From positions 1,709,853 to 1,773,852 of the forward strand of contig OX442435.1 in assembly GCA_949361645.1 (NCBI GenBank): a DNA stretch of 64,000 nucleotides. Reading direction: 5' to 3'. The DNA is from Spongilla lacustris (taxonomy: Eukaryota; Porifera; Demospongiae; Spongillida; Spongillidae). Made by a program: the position numbers and the translations under genes. Of the stretch, positions 1 through 11,497 are shown in pieces (position 1 is the stretch's first letter; each line of letters begins with the position of its first letter). Below the pieces are notes generated by a model, which searched no databases, was not told the DNA's origin, and was given only the letters and a program-made list of their open reading frames with translations.

Positions 1-155
1 AGCATCAGGAATGCAGTTCCCTTTCACACACCTGGACCAGGAGGGAGCCAAGACACTTCAGACCACCATGAAGCCAAGGGAGTATTACTGCTCATTAAGG
101 ACCTTCAAACAGACAGGCTATTCAATAGCAACAAGAAACATCCAACATAGTGATG

Positions 156-157
<2 letters not shown>

Positions 158-198
<41 letters not shown>
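158..198. repeat. (AC)n microsatellite
   Basis: About 20 dinucleotide AC units in an uninterrupted run. Confidence 0.95.
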
Positions 199-201
<3 letters not shown>

Positions 202-277
202 TGGTCACTGCTATACCACAATAACATGAAGTTAAGAACATTTACAGAATGGACCAAAATCATGTCATAAGTACTTT

Positions 278-352
278 GTGGGTGATGTCATACCTTAAGA
301 GCTTGTGGGTGATGTCATACCTTAAGAGCTTGTGGGTGATGTCATACCTTAT
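278..352. repeat. 27-bp minisatellite, about 2.8 copies
   Basis: The unit ttgtgggtgatgtcatacct plus taagagc repeats almost perfectly three times. The tract is open in one frame on the plus strand, but there is no other sign of coding. Confidence 0.9.
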
Positions 353-1300
353 AGAGTACCTGTGGATGAGAGGTGCAGAACATGAACATCCCTTGATGGT
401 CCTTCAAAATCTGTATACTCGAGCTCATGAAGAGATTTGGCCAAGCTAGTTACTTCTGTTGGGTTCACTGTACTAACCATACATGTACTTGTACTGTCTT
501 TGGACAGTTACCTACTACTGCTATATATGGTGGGTCATGACAGAGTGGTTTGCATAAGAACATGTACAACAGAACACCACTGCAGGACCAATGTGTCCAT
601 CTCATAACACCCTTAGTGGGTGGTGCTAGTCAATTCACAGGAGCAACACCCTAGCTTGGCAGCTCAATTTTGCCAACTTGTGAATGAGGGACGAAAACAT
701 TTGTAGTGTGACTGCATCCACTATCCTCATAATGAAAGACACAAATTTTGAGGAATTGGAATTGACATTAGGGTACATGTAAAGGAAATTATTTCTGGTA
801 CCCAACCGTAGGTTACTGTATCTATTTCCAGGCCAAAATGGAAAGCTGTGCATACATCAATTAAATCACTGCTGTTTACAATGGTGTAATTCAATGCTCC
901 TATGAGTGTAGTGAACTTTAGCCATCAGTATTAATGTTCTGCAGAGATACGTTAGTACTCTGCTTGCACTCGATCTGAAAAAGGTTCTAAAGTTGTGTTT
1001 CATACAAATTTCAGCCTAACCAATGGCAGAAACAATTAGTTATAAATAACATTTCTGACTAGTCATGACCAGATAATAGAGTGGTAATCGCAGAATAACC
1101 TGAATGAATGAAAATGTAAAAAAGCATATAAGACCACTAGAATTTTAATTTTTATCGTATCAATGAATGTGAGCGGAATTTACATAACTGCAAGTCCCCA
1201 AAAAATGTTAACCTTATGTCTACATTACCTCACACGATAGCACAAAGTGTGCAAGTCTGTGTGGATAGCCTTTTGTTGGTGGGCAGCAATCCCAATTGGG
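353..1300. other. Intergenic, no gene recognised
   Basis: Both strands give only short open frames without recognisable domains. The stretch ends in a run of about ten G near 1300. Confidence 0.5.
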
Positions 1301-1317
1301 GGGGGGGGGCAGTAGTA

Positions 1318-1556
1318 TTAGGCAGGTAAGTTCAGAGGAGGCAGCAGCTGAAGCCAAGAAGGCAGAAGGTGAAGTTGTGAGAAGATACAAAAGCTTAGGT
1401 GTGGCCGAAGAATGATGTAATAGGGTGCAAGCATATCGTGGTGTGTTAGATGATAAAGTCTCTCACAAAGGCACTTTAAAATAATAGTCTTGGTGTCAAT
1501 GGCAGATGTGATGGATCCAATTGGTGAACCCAATAGTAATGGCATCAGCTGGATCT
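1318..1556 (-). pseudogene. Non-LTR retrotransposon RT fragment
   Basis: Read on the minus strand, one frame gives LLLGSPIGS. After a frame change it gives ATPKLLYLLTTSP. This is the pattern seen just after the palm of many LINE reverse transcriptases (LLG-PIG, then KLLYLLRTSP). Frameshifts show it is a dead fragment. Recognition is from motif memory only. Confidence 0.45.
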
Positions 1557-1639
1557 ACAGCATGTTCCCCAGCTAAAGCAGACTGAGCTGATTACTATTA
1601 AGGTCCATGAGGAGGATCACCTTGTTGGACATTTAGTCA

Positions 1640-1790
1640 CTCCAATAAAGAGATGAGGATTATTACAACCTGCTATACAACTAATAGCCACTGGGTAGAA
1701 GGGAGCTTCCTCTGGTATAATCCTAGAGAGTATGGCTCTGTAATTAGCCCCCACTAGGGTGATGTTCATTCTGCTACATGTATACAAATT
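1640..1790 (-). pseudogene. LINE C-terminal tail fragment
   Basis: The minus strand encodes RMNITLVGANYRAILSRI, which matches the conserved tail (YSRLN-TLVRA-ARALLAR) of the longer LINE copy at 24932-26071. Only the tail is recognisable. Confidence 0.4.
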
Positions 1791-1827
1791 GCAGACTGAG
1801 AGGCACTGCAATTCTGTTAAAGCTGTC

Positions 1828-1895
1828 TTGATTGCCAGCCGAGTGGCTAAACATGAAAATGTGGTCTAGGCTTCAAATACCCAACTTTAGATGGA
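1828..1895 (+). other. Possible tRNA-derived (pol III A/B box) relic
   Basis: A stretch with an A-box-like GCCGAGTGGCTAAA is followed about 30 bases later by a B-box-like GGCTTCAAATACC. No full cloverleaf can be drawn, so this would be a decayed tRNA or SINE head rather than a gene. Confidence 0.2.
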
Positions 1896-1899
1896 TCGT

Positions 1900-2950
1900 G
1901 GCTGATGTCTTGTTCGCCACAGCAAAAGTGCATCTTCATTGTTAACTAAGACATGAACATATTTTGTGATACTAGGATTGTAATCAAAACTGTAGCCAGG
2001 TTAAAAGCAATTTCCCCCTACTTGTAATGAACAACACAAACAATTAGCAAAGACAAAAAAAGTTACCGCATAGCCCATAGGCGCATACCGAGAAATACTG
2101 ATCTGAGAGGACATCTTCACATTTTAGGTCCAACTGAAAATGACCCGATTTCATCATTCGATTGCAAAATATCAGGAGATCGTAATGGTACATTATTTTA
2201 TATAGGTTAAAATATCGGTGTCTCAACCCTTCAGTTTAAATCGTTATATTACTTAACTCTGGATTCAAATGATTTCACATAATTACATTACCGTGTACTT
2301 CATCATAAATCAACACATTTAAAGCCCTCTGTCCAAGATATGACCCAATGCACCCGGCCAGCTGATGTAGACAACCTTATATAGGTGTCCACAAATGAAC
2401 GCAATGCTTTTAAACCACTATAACTCAGGATTAGAGTTAATTAATTTTTAAACATACATTACAGTACTTAGGCAAATACTAAAAATTCAATTACATTCTA
2501 AGCGGTAAGTAATTACATCAAACCCCTTGATTATCAAAGTATTCAAAACCCTCGATTATAAAAATTATTCAAGATTAAGGTTAGAGATAATTGATCTTAA
2601 TAAGTAACGGAAGATGCAGTGAAACAGCATTGATTTCAAGTTACCGAGTTCAATAGTATCATTTAAGACCATAATTTAGTAAGGTTGAAGCTGCATAAGT
2701 ATAATTAATTTTAATGACCACCATTAATTAATTAAAGGAAGTAGGAAACCACATTTTATTTGGTATTGAATTATGGAGTATGAGCTATTAAAAACTCAAA
2801 AGTTCATTAAAATTGTAGTGGTCTTTTAGAGTTTTCAAGTTTGATTATTTGCTGCTTTGGTAAAATGCCAATGAAATTTCAATTATTTTAATTTCACAAT
2901 ACATGTTAAACACAAATTTCAATATTTAACTAGTAAACTATGTAAGTATG
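1900..2950. other. AT-rich intergenic DNA
   Basis: Very AT-rich, with many short TTAATTAA-like runs and no coding potential on either strand. Parts of 2400-2600 loosely resemble the AT-rich repeat at 16640-17060. Confidence 0.5.
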
Positions 2951-2956
2951 TATAAG

Positions 2957-3316
2957 TCAACCATCTAAGTAGAGGTCTGAGACTTTAGCACGGGGACCTG
3001 CCCTTGCAAGAAATGCTCTGGCATTCGAGCGCACAAGGGAAAGGTTTAGTCTCGAATAAATGCTGTCCAGAGTGGTGGAAGTGGAGGAGTTAACCTGGAC
3101 TGAAAGGCGGGAAGCAAGTTTTTTGGAAGTGTTAGAGGCAAGTTGTCCCCAGGCCCCGAATGATTCAACAACAAGGGGTATGCAACTCCAGCCTAGTTCT
3201 GCACAAATCCCTGAATTTGCTTGTATCTTTCGCAGTTCTGTGGCAAAAGCTGCAGAGCCTGCTGTGTGTCCCGCTTCGGAAACTATGTCAGGTTTTTCTT
3301 TTTCATACTTTTTCAA
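2957..3316 (-). pseudogene. LINE ORF C-terminus, truncated copy
   Basis: This 119-residue open frame contains CAELGWSCIPLVVESFGAWG and IYSRLNLSLVRSNARAFLAR. Both align with the end of the long LINE copy at 24932-26071 (ELGWLCIPLAVETYGNWG and MYSRLNFTLVRAVARALLAR). It is the last part of the endonuclease-bearing C-terminal region of a non-LTR retrotransposon, truncated at its 5' end as is usual for LINEs. The reading frame is intact over the fragment, so it is relatively young. Confidence 0.6.
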
Positions 3317-3404
3317 ACTTTTTCAAACTTCCAACAAAGTTTATCTGCAGTTTATAAACCTTGCAATTAATAAGAAGTTGTTGTACATTATTGTGTCACA
3401 TTAA

Positions 3405-4020
3405 TTAATGCAAGTTATTTGATTTTATCTTTTGAACTTTTGTTCAGCCACAGAGGGCTGTGAACTATTTAAGGTAATTGAATTTTAATAATGTGGTTCA
3501 TATTTGCCTATACATTAGTGACTGTATATTCATAAATTCGATTAGAGTGATAAGGAATTATATTCATTTCAAAGCGTTGCATTCATATGTAGATACCCAG
3601 TATACTAATACATGCTTTAGTATTGCCTTGATAATCATGACAAAGTGCTGGAAGGGGTACCCATTGCAATGGATGCATGGTGCTTGAACATATGCTTATG
3701 CAATTGTTATAGAAATTCTTCTTAAGGTTGCATATAGAGACTTCCAGTAACTTGCTAGACAATGCATTCTATCACATACACATACAGTGGCGCTACACAT
3801 TCAGTGGTATTACAACATACACACACAGTGGTTTTGGAGATAAATGTTGCTTTTGCGAGCTCCTCATAAATTTGCATAGCCCTACATAGCTGTGCATGGC
3901 CATGACTACCCTTAACAAAAAAATTTGCGTTATGCCTAGTCTTTGATCAACTTTAGGATATTGACAATATATCAAAAAGTATAAGACTAGGGAAGGCGTT
4001 CATTTTGTACACATCTACTA
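3405..4020. other. Intergenic, no gene recognised
   Basis: AT-rich. Short plus-strand open frames here show no domain. The stretch separates a LINE tail from the 3' end of the HSP70 gene. Confidence 0.5.
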
Positions 4021-4123
4021 TTCACAGTTCACCTAATACATATAAAGGATCAAGGGATTGATCACCTGATAACGTTAACGTATTTTTTCCCCCATTATCC
4101 CCTATACATTTGTTTTCAATATT

Positions 4124-4129
4124 TTTAAT
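4124..4129 (-). terminator. Candidate poly(A) signal for HSP70 (ATTAAA)
   Basis: ATTAAA on the minus strand lies about 65 bases after the HSP70 stop codon. It is the common variant of AATAAA, but no downstream GT-rich element was verified. Confidence 0.35.
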
Positions 4130-4193
4130 ACACCATGGATACACACACCAGCATAAAGGCCACCATAGTGTACCAAAAACCAAAGAATTCTGC

Positions 4194-6152
4194 TCAGTCC
4201 ACTTCTTCGATGGTAGGACCACCTCCTCCACCACCTGCTGCTCCCGCTTTTCCCGCTTTTCCAGTTCCTCCAGCTTTTCCAGTTTCTCCATCAGGAGCAC
4301 CACCACCACCTCCCTGGTGCAACTTTGTCATGATTGGCATGCACAACTTCTCCAATTCCTTCTGCTTCTCCTCAAACTCTTCCTTTTCAGCGCCGTGGTT
4401 CTTCTCCAACCAGCTGGTCACCTCGCTCACTTTGTCCAGTACCTTCTTCCTGTCCTCCTCGCTCAGCTTGCCCTTAACCCCATCTTCCTCCATGGTGCTC
4501 CTCATGGAGAAGGCATACGCCTCCAAGCCATTCTTGGCAGCTATTCTGGCCCTTTGCTGCTCGTCCTGGGACTTGAACTTCTCTGCCTCCTTCACCATGC
4601 GCTCTATATCGTCAGCACTCAGCCTGCCCTTGTCGTTGGTGATGGTGATCTTGTTCTCCTTCCCCGTGCTCTTCTCCACAGCACTCACGTTTAGGATGCC
4701 GTTTCTGTCAATGTCAAAGGTAACTTCTACTTGAGGAATACCACGTGGGGCTGGAGGGATTTGAGTGACCTCAAACTTGCCCAGCAGGTTATTGTCCTTG
4801 GTCATGGCCCTCTCCCCTTCAAACACCTGGATCAGCACACTTGTCTGGTTGTCGGAGTAGGTGGTGAAGGTCTGGGTCTCCTTCTTGGGAATGGTAGAGT
4901 TACGCTTCAGGAGGGTTGTCATGACACCACCAGCTGTCTCCAGCCCCAGTGAAAGTGGAATGACATCCAGAAGGAGAAGGTCCTGGACTTCCTGGCTTTT
5001 GTCTCCACTCAAGATGGCACCCTGGACAGCTGCTCCATATGCCACTGCCTCGTCAGGGTTGATGGACTTGTTCAGCTCCTTGCCATTGAAGAAGTCCTGG
5101 AGAAGCTTCTGGACCTTGGGGATACGAGTTGACCCACCAACCAGCACAACTTCGTGAATATGTGATTTGTCAAACTTGGCATCACGAAGTGCTTTCTCCA
5201 CCGGCTCCAGTGTGCCCCTGAACAGGTCAGCATTCAGCTCTTCAAAGCGAGCTCTGGTGATGGTGGCATAGAAGTCGATTCCTTCAAAGAGGGAGTCAAT
5301 TTCAATGCCAGCCTGGGCACTGGAAGAGAGGGTTCTCTTTGCTCGCTCACAGGCAGTGCGCAGTCTTCGAATAGACTTCTTGTTGGCAGAAATGTCTTTT
5401 TTGTATTTCCTCTTGAACTCCTGGATAAAGTGGTTCACCATTCTGTTGTCGAAGTCCTCCCCTCCAAGGTGGGTATCTCCTGCAGTTGCTTTTACCTCGA
5501 AGATGCCTCCTTCTATAGTCAGAATCGATACATCAAAGGTTCCTCCTCCTAAATCAAAGATGAGAATATTCTCTTCCGATTTCAGCTTCTTGTCCAGTCC
5601 GTACGCGATGGCAGCTGCAGTTGGCTCGTTGATGATTCGCAACACGTTCAGACCCGCAATAACTCCGGCGTCCTTTGTGGCCTGTCGCTGGGAGTCGTTG
5701 AAGTAAGCGGGAACGGTTACCACGGCGTCCTTAACGGTCGCGCCCAGATAAGCTTCCGCCGTCTCCTTCATCTTGGTCAGCACCATGGAAGATATCTCCT
5801 CGGGAAAGAAGGTCTTCGTCTCGCACTTGTACTCCACTTGGATCTTCGGGCGGCCACCATCGTTGATGACGGTGAACGGCCAGTGCTTCATGTCGGCTTG
5901 AACGGTGGGATCATCGAACTTCCTACCGATCATTCGCTTGGCGTCGAAAACCGTGTTGTTCGGATTCACGGCCGCTTGGTTTTTGGCGGCATCTCCGATG
6001 AGACGTTCGGTGTCGGTGAAGGCGACGTAGCTAGGAGTGGTACGGTTACCCTGGTCGTTGGCGATGATTTCCACCTTGCCGTGTTGGAAGACACCCACGC
6101 AGGAGTAAGTCGTTCCGAGGTCAATACCAACTACTGGAGTTTTCTTTGACAT
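4194..6152 (-). CDS. hsp70: Cytosolic heat shock protein 70, intronless
   Basis: This is a complete 652-residue HSP70 chaperone. It is an ATP-driven foldase that binds exposed hydrophobic peptides in the cytosol and nucleus, working with J-proteins and nucleotide exchange factors. All three family signatures are present: IDLGTTYS (10-17), [12 protein letters not shown] (198-209) and [14 protein letters not shown] (about 334-347). The nucleotide-binding domain spans about 1-385 and the substrate-binding domain about 395-510. A helical lid follows, then a Gly-rich tail ending in EEVD, the TPR co-chaperone docking motif that marks the cytosolic class. There is no signal peptide and no ER-retention ending. 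The gene has no intron, as is usual for stress-inducible HSP70s that must be expressed when splicing fails. A TATA box and a heat-shock element lie just upstream. The GC-rich coding region contrasts with the AT-rich flanks. Confidence 0.98.
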   Translation of the reverse strand: MSKKTPVVGIDLGTTYSCVGVFQHGKVEIIANDQGNRTTPSYVAFTDTERLIGDAAKNQAAVNPNNTVFDAKRMIGRKFDDPTVQADMKHWPFTVINDGGRPKIQVEYKCETKTFFPEEISSMVLTKMKETAEAYLGATVKDAVVTVPAYFNDSQRQATKDAGVIAGLNVLRIINEPTAAAIAYGLDKKLKSEENILIFDLGGGTFDVSILTIEGGIFEVKATAGDTHLGGEDFDNRMVNHFIQEFKRKYKKDISANKKSIRRLRTACERAKRTLSSSAQAGIEIDSLFEGIDFYATITRARFEELNADLFRGTLEPVEKALRDAKFDKSHIHEVVLVGGSTRIPKVQKLLQDFFNGKELNKSINPDEAVAYGAAVQGAILSGDKSQEVQDLLLLDVIPLSLGLETAGGVMTTLLKRNSTIPKKETQTFTTYSDNQTSVLIQVFEGERAMTKDNNLLGKFEVTQIPPAPRGIPQVEVTFDIDRNGILNVSAVEKSTGKENKITITNDKGRLSADDIERMVKEAEKFKSQDEQQRARIAAKNGLEAYAFSMRSTMEEDGVKGKLSEEDRKKVLDKVSEVTSWLEKNHGAEKEEFEEKQKELEKLCMPIMTKLHQGGGGGAPDGETGKAGGTGKAGKAGAAGGGGGGPTIEEVD

Positions 6153-6191
6153 CGTAATGTATTATGACTATATGCTATTTACGGAGCTTCA

Positions 6192-6198
6192 TTTTATA
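6192..6198 (-). promoter_or_regulatory. TATA box of HSP70
   Basis: TATAAAA on the minus strand lies 40 bases upstream of the HSP70 ATG, which implies a start site near 6165 and a very short 5' leader. Confidence 0.6.
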
Positions 6199-6221
6199 TG
6201 AACGTATCCGAACGTACCAAT

Positions 6222-6234
6222 TTCTGGAGCATTC
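6222..6234 (-). promoter_or_regulatory. Heat-shock element upstream of HSP70
   Basis: TTCTGGAGCATTC forms three alternating 5-bp units (nTTCn/nGAGn/nTTCn), with one mismatch to the HSF consensus. It sits about 70 bases upstream of the start codon and 25-40 bases beyond the TATA box, a typical spacing for stress-induced HSP70 promoters. Confidence 0.6.
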
Positions 6235-6239
6235 TGACG

Positions 6240-7270
6240 TGGGTACACGGTCCACGCTACCGTATTGACCAACAATAAAAGGGACATTGAGAGATGAAGA
6301 CATACATGGTTGCACTTGCATTATAGTTCACCGGGCTGATTCATCCGTGAACCTGTATCAATGCAGAGGTTTAAGTTGCGCAGCGCATTTAAATTAAGAA
6401 TTTGTAATCATGCAGTCGGGTCAGTAATGTATGATAGATGTATTGATCGGTAAGGAAAGACGTATCATAGTTTACCCATTTGGAGCGCTATTGGAGTGTA
6501 GAACGCCGTTGCCGCCGAGAGATTGCCGCCAACGGAAAGAATTAAAAATAGTAATAATAATGTAGTATCGGAACCTATACATGTAGATTATTTACAATTA
6601 CATGTATACAACGTAACCTAATAGTCTAGAATATTAAAAATAGGATTATACGATTTGTGCCGTATCATGAACATAGGCGGCCGGAGGGGGGGCCCAGGCA
6701 GTGTTGCCGCGAAATAACCATCGGCGATGTGAGCATTTAATCGCGATGTATTAAATTATTCATGATTGATTATCGCTTGGTTATTAAATGTTGGGGTGAA
6801 TAGTTATGATTGCCACGAAGGATATGATATCGGTACAGGTATACGTGTACTTACGCTAAATGTACTTTCTACCACAGATGATTTCATGAGCGTTGATCGC
6901 AAAGCCTTCAAAACTGCCGTATGGGAGGCTTTGGATGGCACAAAAAATCAATTGTGTTTTAGCAAGGACAAATACATGGACTGGAAACCACAATAAATTC
7001 ATGTCGCCATCCTCATTGCTCATGAATTATTAATGAGTCAGTACATGTACAAGACGATGTGACTGTTGTAGTGCATCAGAAGACTGGGACTTGTCTGGGG
7101 TGCCGCGACGTTGTTTTTTGTTATGTATAAAAACCATTCTTCGCTATTTTTGGCATCGCTAATTCAAAATGAGCAATGAACCAATAATTAATAAACATCA
7201 GTTCAAAGTAATGTATAGAAATAAATACAGGTTCAGTCATCATGTAAATATAATCTCGAGTTAGAGAAAC
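6240..7270. other. HSP70 upstream intergenic DNA
   Basis: No gene is recognised. A G-rich piece near 6678-6760 (gggcccaggcagtgttgccg) recurs inverted at 12040-12125, suggesting ends of a dispersed repeat. The small open frame at 6766-6996 has no recognisable domain. Confidence 0.45.
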
Positions 7271-7278
7271 CATCCTGG

Positions 7279-7763
7279 TATACTGTAGAATTTAAGTGAA
7301 ATACGTATCAGTATATAAAATTTTCGACCAATCTTTATTTATACGTATAAAAACCTACGTATTTATTTATTGGGTGAAGTTAAAAATTACGTATACGTAT
7401 TAGATATTCATTATGCCCACGATGCAATATTTATTCTCAGGGTTCATGGTGATGAAGCCGTGAGCTTAGAACGTTCGGTGTTGAGCCTAGTCCTGTCCGT
7501 TGAAATACATGTAGTATAAACATGCAAGCCGCACTATTTAGATTGTGGTTTACCGTTCGTTTCAGCTGTGGGTACGGTGCCGTATTTGGAACTTCTCGAA
7601 AGACGACGCCGTAATTAAGTATCGATCATCTTTCGGCAATTATAAATTGAATATTACGTAGCCCTTGTTAGCTAAACCATTATTAAAAATACGTATCCGT
7701 ATTACGTATTACTTTTATACCAACCTTTATTATTCGTATTGCACTTAAATTCTACAGTACTGT
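7279..7763. mobile_element. Foldback MITE-like element, about 485 bp
   Basis: The left end ACTGTAGAATTTAAGTG and the right end CACTTAAATTCTACAGT are inverted copies. Tacgtat-rich sequence also pairs inside the element. There is no ORF. A target duplication could not be fixed by eye. Confidence 0.55.
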
Positions 7764-8179
7764 GGAACGTTAAATAAGGCCATAACTATTACCATATTTG
7801 CAGAGGCCTGACAAAGAGAACATGCGCATCGTTCGATTAAAATCGTTTGCCCTTTCTGTAAGAAACATCCTTTCCAATACAAACTAACATACGAGTTGTA
7901 TCATACCATTAAGCGTTGGAAACACCTTTCAAAACAAATGTCTGCTCATCGGTGTGTCCAGGAGCCTAACCACAGTAGCGTAGCAAGGCAAAACACGCAC
8001 GTAGAAGCTAAGACCCGTACGTTAACGTAATCTTTAAGACTCATAACGGATTTACCTCAACAAAAGAACAGCTTTCTGTAACTGTAAGTCACTCCAAAGC
8101 TAAGACGACTTCACAAAACCCTTTGTTTGTCCGAAAATACTGGGAACGAGGCGCAACGAGGATTGCGACAATTTATCGG

Positions 8180-8700
8180 GACCTACGTTAGTAGGTCCTA
8201 TGTAGGATTTGAAGTGTCATGAATACGATTAGCAAAACACCAGATTCCATTATTGCCGATGCACCGTAGAATCAGTTGGAATTTAGCGAGCGTATTTGGA
8301 TACAGCCAACGATTATCTACAATGTAGTAAAACTGCCGACGCTTAGAAAGCTCAGACAACAGAGATAACGCTCACTCGTTCCCACACTAGAACCTGAAAA
8401 CATGGGAAAACACGATTCCTTCTTCTTCTTCCGGATCTGATAAGATAAGATTCACTCGGATAAGAGGTTTATTGTGCTGTATCTTTGTCACGATTGAAGC
8501 GTAATGTTAGCCGTTATGCGGAAGCACTAGAACCACCAAGTTACAAATTTACTGCCGAGTCGGATTTGTTTTATTATTTTCGTAAGGGGAGTTATGCTTG
8601 ACACAAATTCGATCTTTAGCAACTTAGTTTTGTTAGCAATAGCCCACAACAGATTTTATCGGCCCTTGGAAACCATAAAGTGGAGATCCAGAATAAACTT
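8180..8700 (+). repeat. Dispersed repeat, copy 1 (inverted copy at 19400-19870)
   Basis: Several blocks occur in the same order on the opposite strand at 19400-19870, including GATTTGAAGTGTCATGAAT, TTAGCAAAACACC and TAAGAGGTTTATTG. The copies are roughly 80% alike by eye and have no common ORF. They probably belong to a non-autonomous transposon family. Confidence 0.55.
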
Positions 8701-9390
8701 GTGGTTGAACACGTGTTTCTGGCGAGTGTATGCAGCTGCAGTCACGTCGATCGCCAAGAGAAAAGAATAGTGCAAGAATATTGCCAGTTAAATTATGACA
8801 CTGACAGTTGTACGTGTGGTTGTGCTGACGAGTCGCGCGATGAAGCTCCGAAAGACCGTTCACGTGAAAAAAAAAAGAACAATTGAACGCTACAAAGTGG
8901 GTTAAGCCGATCGCAAAAGTAAGAAGGATCGATAGGCTAGCATGAAGGCAGAAAGAAGGCGGATAGCGTGAAGGTGGAAAACCACTGCATGCAACTGGCC
9001 GTCGCAATTAAGGCCAAAGAAGTTGGCATTGATTGGCCATGGGTGACTTATACAGGTGAGCTACCTAACATACAACGAAAGTAACACTATATTTGCGCCC
9101 CCCACCCTCATGTAAGCAAGCTGTCAAAGATGACCTGTTGGTAGGACCATTTATAAGTGAGTTTTGTTCAATGCCGACAATGGTAACGGGAATGTCCTCC
9201 ACAATTGCGTGGTCCCACTAGAGCAAATCAGGTGCTGCTCATTCAAGCTGCAAAGGTGATGGAAAACAGAACACCGTCCCACCAGGATGGGGGTGAACCA
9301 CTCTGAATAGGTGGGTGTATGTGACTGTGTGTGTTGAAAAGTGTGTGCCATGTCTCATGGATATGTTGCCAAGTGGTGTAGTGTTGTGCT
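8701..9390. other. Intergenic, no gene recognised
   Basis: Short open frames on both strands show no domain. The only structure is a poly-A tract near 8868. Confidence 0.45.
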
Positions 9391-9395
9391 AGCTA

Positions 9396-10460
9396 TCCCC
9401 CTCCCCTTCCCTCCTGTCTCATCTTCTCTTCTCTCCTACCCTTCCTCTCCATTCTCTTCTCCCCTCCCCTCATCTCCCCCTTCCCTCTTCTCTCCTCTCC
9501 CCCTTCTCTTCTCACCCCCTTCCCTCCTCTCTCCTCTCCCCCTTCCCTCCTCTCTCCTCTCCCCCTTCCCTCCTCTCTCCTCTCCCCCTTCCCTCCTCTC
9601 TCCTCTCCCCCTTCCCTCCTCTCTCCTCTCCCCCTTCCCTCCTCTCTCCTCTCCCCCTTCCCTCCTCTCTCCTCTCCCCCTTCCCTCCTCTCTCCTCTCC
9701 CCCTTCCCTCCTCTCTCCTCTCCCCCTTCCCTCCTCTCTCCTCTCCCCCTTCCCTCCTCTCTCCTCTCCCCCTTCCCTCCTCTCTCCTCTCCCCCTTCCC
9801 TCCTCTCTCCTCTCCCCCTTCCCTCCTCTCTCCTCTCCCCCTTCCCTCCTCTCTCCTCTCCCCCTTCCCTCCTCTCTCCTCTCCCCCTTCCCTCCTCTCT
9901 CCTCTCCCCCTTCCCTCCTCTCTCCTCTCCCCCTTCCCTCCTCTCTCCTCTCCCCCTTCCCTCCTCTCTCCTCACCCCCTTCTTCTCTCTTCTCTCCTCT
10001 CCCCTTCCCTCTTCTCTCCACTCCCCCCTCTCTCCTCTCCCCCTTCCCTCCTCTCTCCTCTCCCCCTTCCCTCCTCTCTCCTCTCCCCTGTCCCTCCTCC
10101 TCTCCCCCTTCCCTCCTCTCTCCTCTCCCCCTTCCCTCCTCCTCTCCCCCTTCCCTCCTCTCTCCTCTCCCCCTTCCCTCCTCTCCCCTTCCTCCTCCTC
10201 TCCCCCTTCCCTCCTCTCCCAGTTCCCTCCTCTCTCCTTTCCCCCTTCCTTCCTCTCCCCTTCCCTCCTCCTCTCCCCCTTCCCTCCTCTCTTCTCTCCC
10301 CCTTCCTCTCTCCTCTCCCCCTTCCCTCCTCTCTCCTTATCCCCTTCCCTCCTTTCTCCTTATCCCCTTCCCTCCTCTCTCCTTATCCCCTTCCCTCCTC
10401 TCTTCACCCCCTTCCCTCCTCTCTCTTCCCCTCCTCCTTCCCTCCTTTCTCCATTCCCTT
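9396..10460 (+). repeat. 23-bp polypyrimidine minisatellite, over 1 kb
   Basis: The 23-bp unit (ccctcctctctcctctcccccTT in one phase) repeats almost perfectly from about 9520 to 9970, then continues as shorter, irregular versions to about 10460. The plus strand is almost pure pyrimidine and the minus strand almost pure purine. Because 23 is not a multiple of three, each frame cycles through a 23-residue Ser/Pro/Leu or Arg/Glu/Gly repeat. The long open frames on both strands follow from this composition and are not evidence of a gene. Confidence 0.95.
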
Positions 10461-10619
10461 CTAAAAGACGAGCGGAGCGTCTGAAAGTGAGAGCTAGTAG
10501 CCCTATTAAAAGAACGACCTTTAAGTTTAGTCGGGCCAGCCCAACTACTTCAAATTTTAGCAAAGCAAAAGCACGTGCTTGTTTATTGTACGAAGAGGAT
10601 CAGTATTCAAAATAAAAGG

Positions 10620-11190
10620 CAGGCAATCTGGTAAGCATCTTTTGTGTGAATGGCGAATTGCTCTGATCATATACATGTACTCACATCAAGGACAGACATT
10701 TATGGCGATTATTCCTGATGCCTTCACTACTGGCTTTGAAGAACGTATGAGTACCTTCAGTCAAGAGGTGAGGGCTTTGAATCCTGTGAGGATAGTTGTG
10801 ATGGAGATTCGGGTTGGGGCTACATGTATGTCAGTTTAGGATGTTTTGGTTGGAGCCATGGGAAGGGCAATTATGGTTTGAGCTCACATTATATTTTGTG
10901 ACTTCACTACTAATTCCTCCTTTCCTACACTACTACTTTCTTTAGGGATCCCCTCATCTTCCAGTCACATGCCAATTCAGAGACATTAACTGTTTAAAGG
11001 AAATTGTTTGATTGTGATGTGATTTAATGATGATAGCAAGTGAGCAGAACAAACTGTCCTATTGTACATACTGCTGTGATGTATGTGATGCAATGGGTTG
11101 TATTCCAAGATTCCCCTTCCTTCTACGTTTGTGCTCATGCATGCAATGTATAAGTACATGTCGGAACCCGCCGGGGGAAAAAAAGGAGTG
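10620..11190. other. Intergenic, no gene recognised
   Basis: The short plus-strand frame at 10579-10839 shows no domain. No repeats are obvious. Confidence 0.4.
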
Positions 11191-11192
11191 AA

Positions 11193-11497
11193 ACAAGATA
11201 TAAAAATTTAATTAAAATAAAATTGGTGATGTAGGATTTGTATAGATAGCAATTGAGTAAAAAGTAAGGAAACAAGAAATTACGGATATTATGCATTCAT
11301 TAAATTATAAATATTACATACCTACATTTAGCAGACCTTCAGGCAGGTAGATTTGCTAAATAATGTAGGTCTGTAATATTTATAATTTAATGAATGCATA
11401 ATATCCGTAATTTCTTGTTTCCTTACTTTTTACTCAATTGCTATCTATACAAATCCTACATCACCAATTTTATTTTAATTAAATTTTTATATCTTGT
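11193..11497. mobile_element. Near-perfect foldback MITE, about 305 bp
   Basis: The two halves (about 11193-11335 and 11355-11497) are almost perfect reverse complements, beginning ACAAGATATAAAAATTT and ending in its complement. The short centre carries gcagacc/aggcaggt. The arms are so alike that the copy must be young. A diverged relative lies at 18978-19241. No coding capacity. Confidence 0.85.

Noticed and set aside
4110..4734. Plus-strand open frames of almost 200 codons opposite HSP70
   Set aside because: Shadows of the GC-rich HSP70 coding strand. The real gene has all family signatures on the minus strand.
9341..10615. A 424-codon plus-strand frame and 169-179-codon minus-strand frames over the minisatellite
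   Set aside because: They arise from a stop-poor 23-bp repeat. All frames are low complexity and none has a domain or codon bias.
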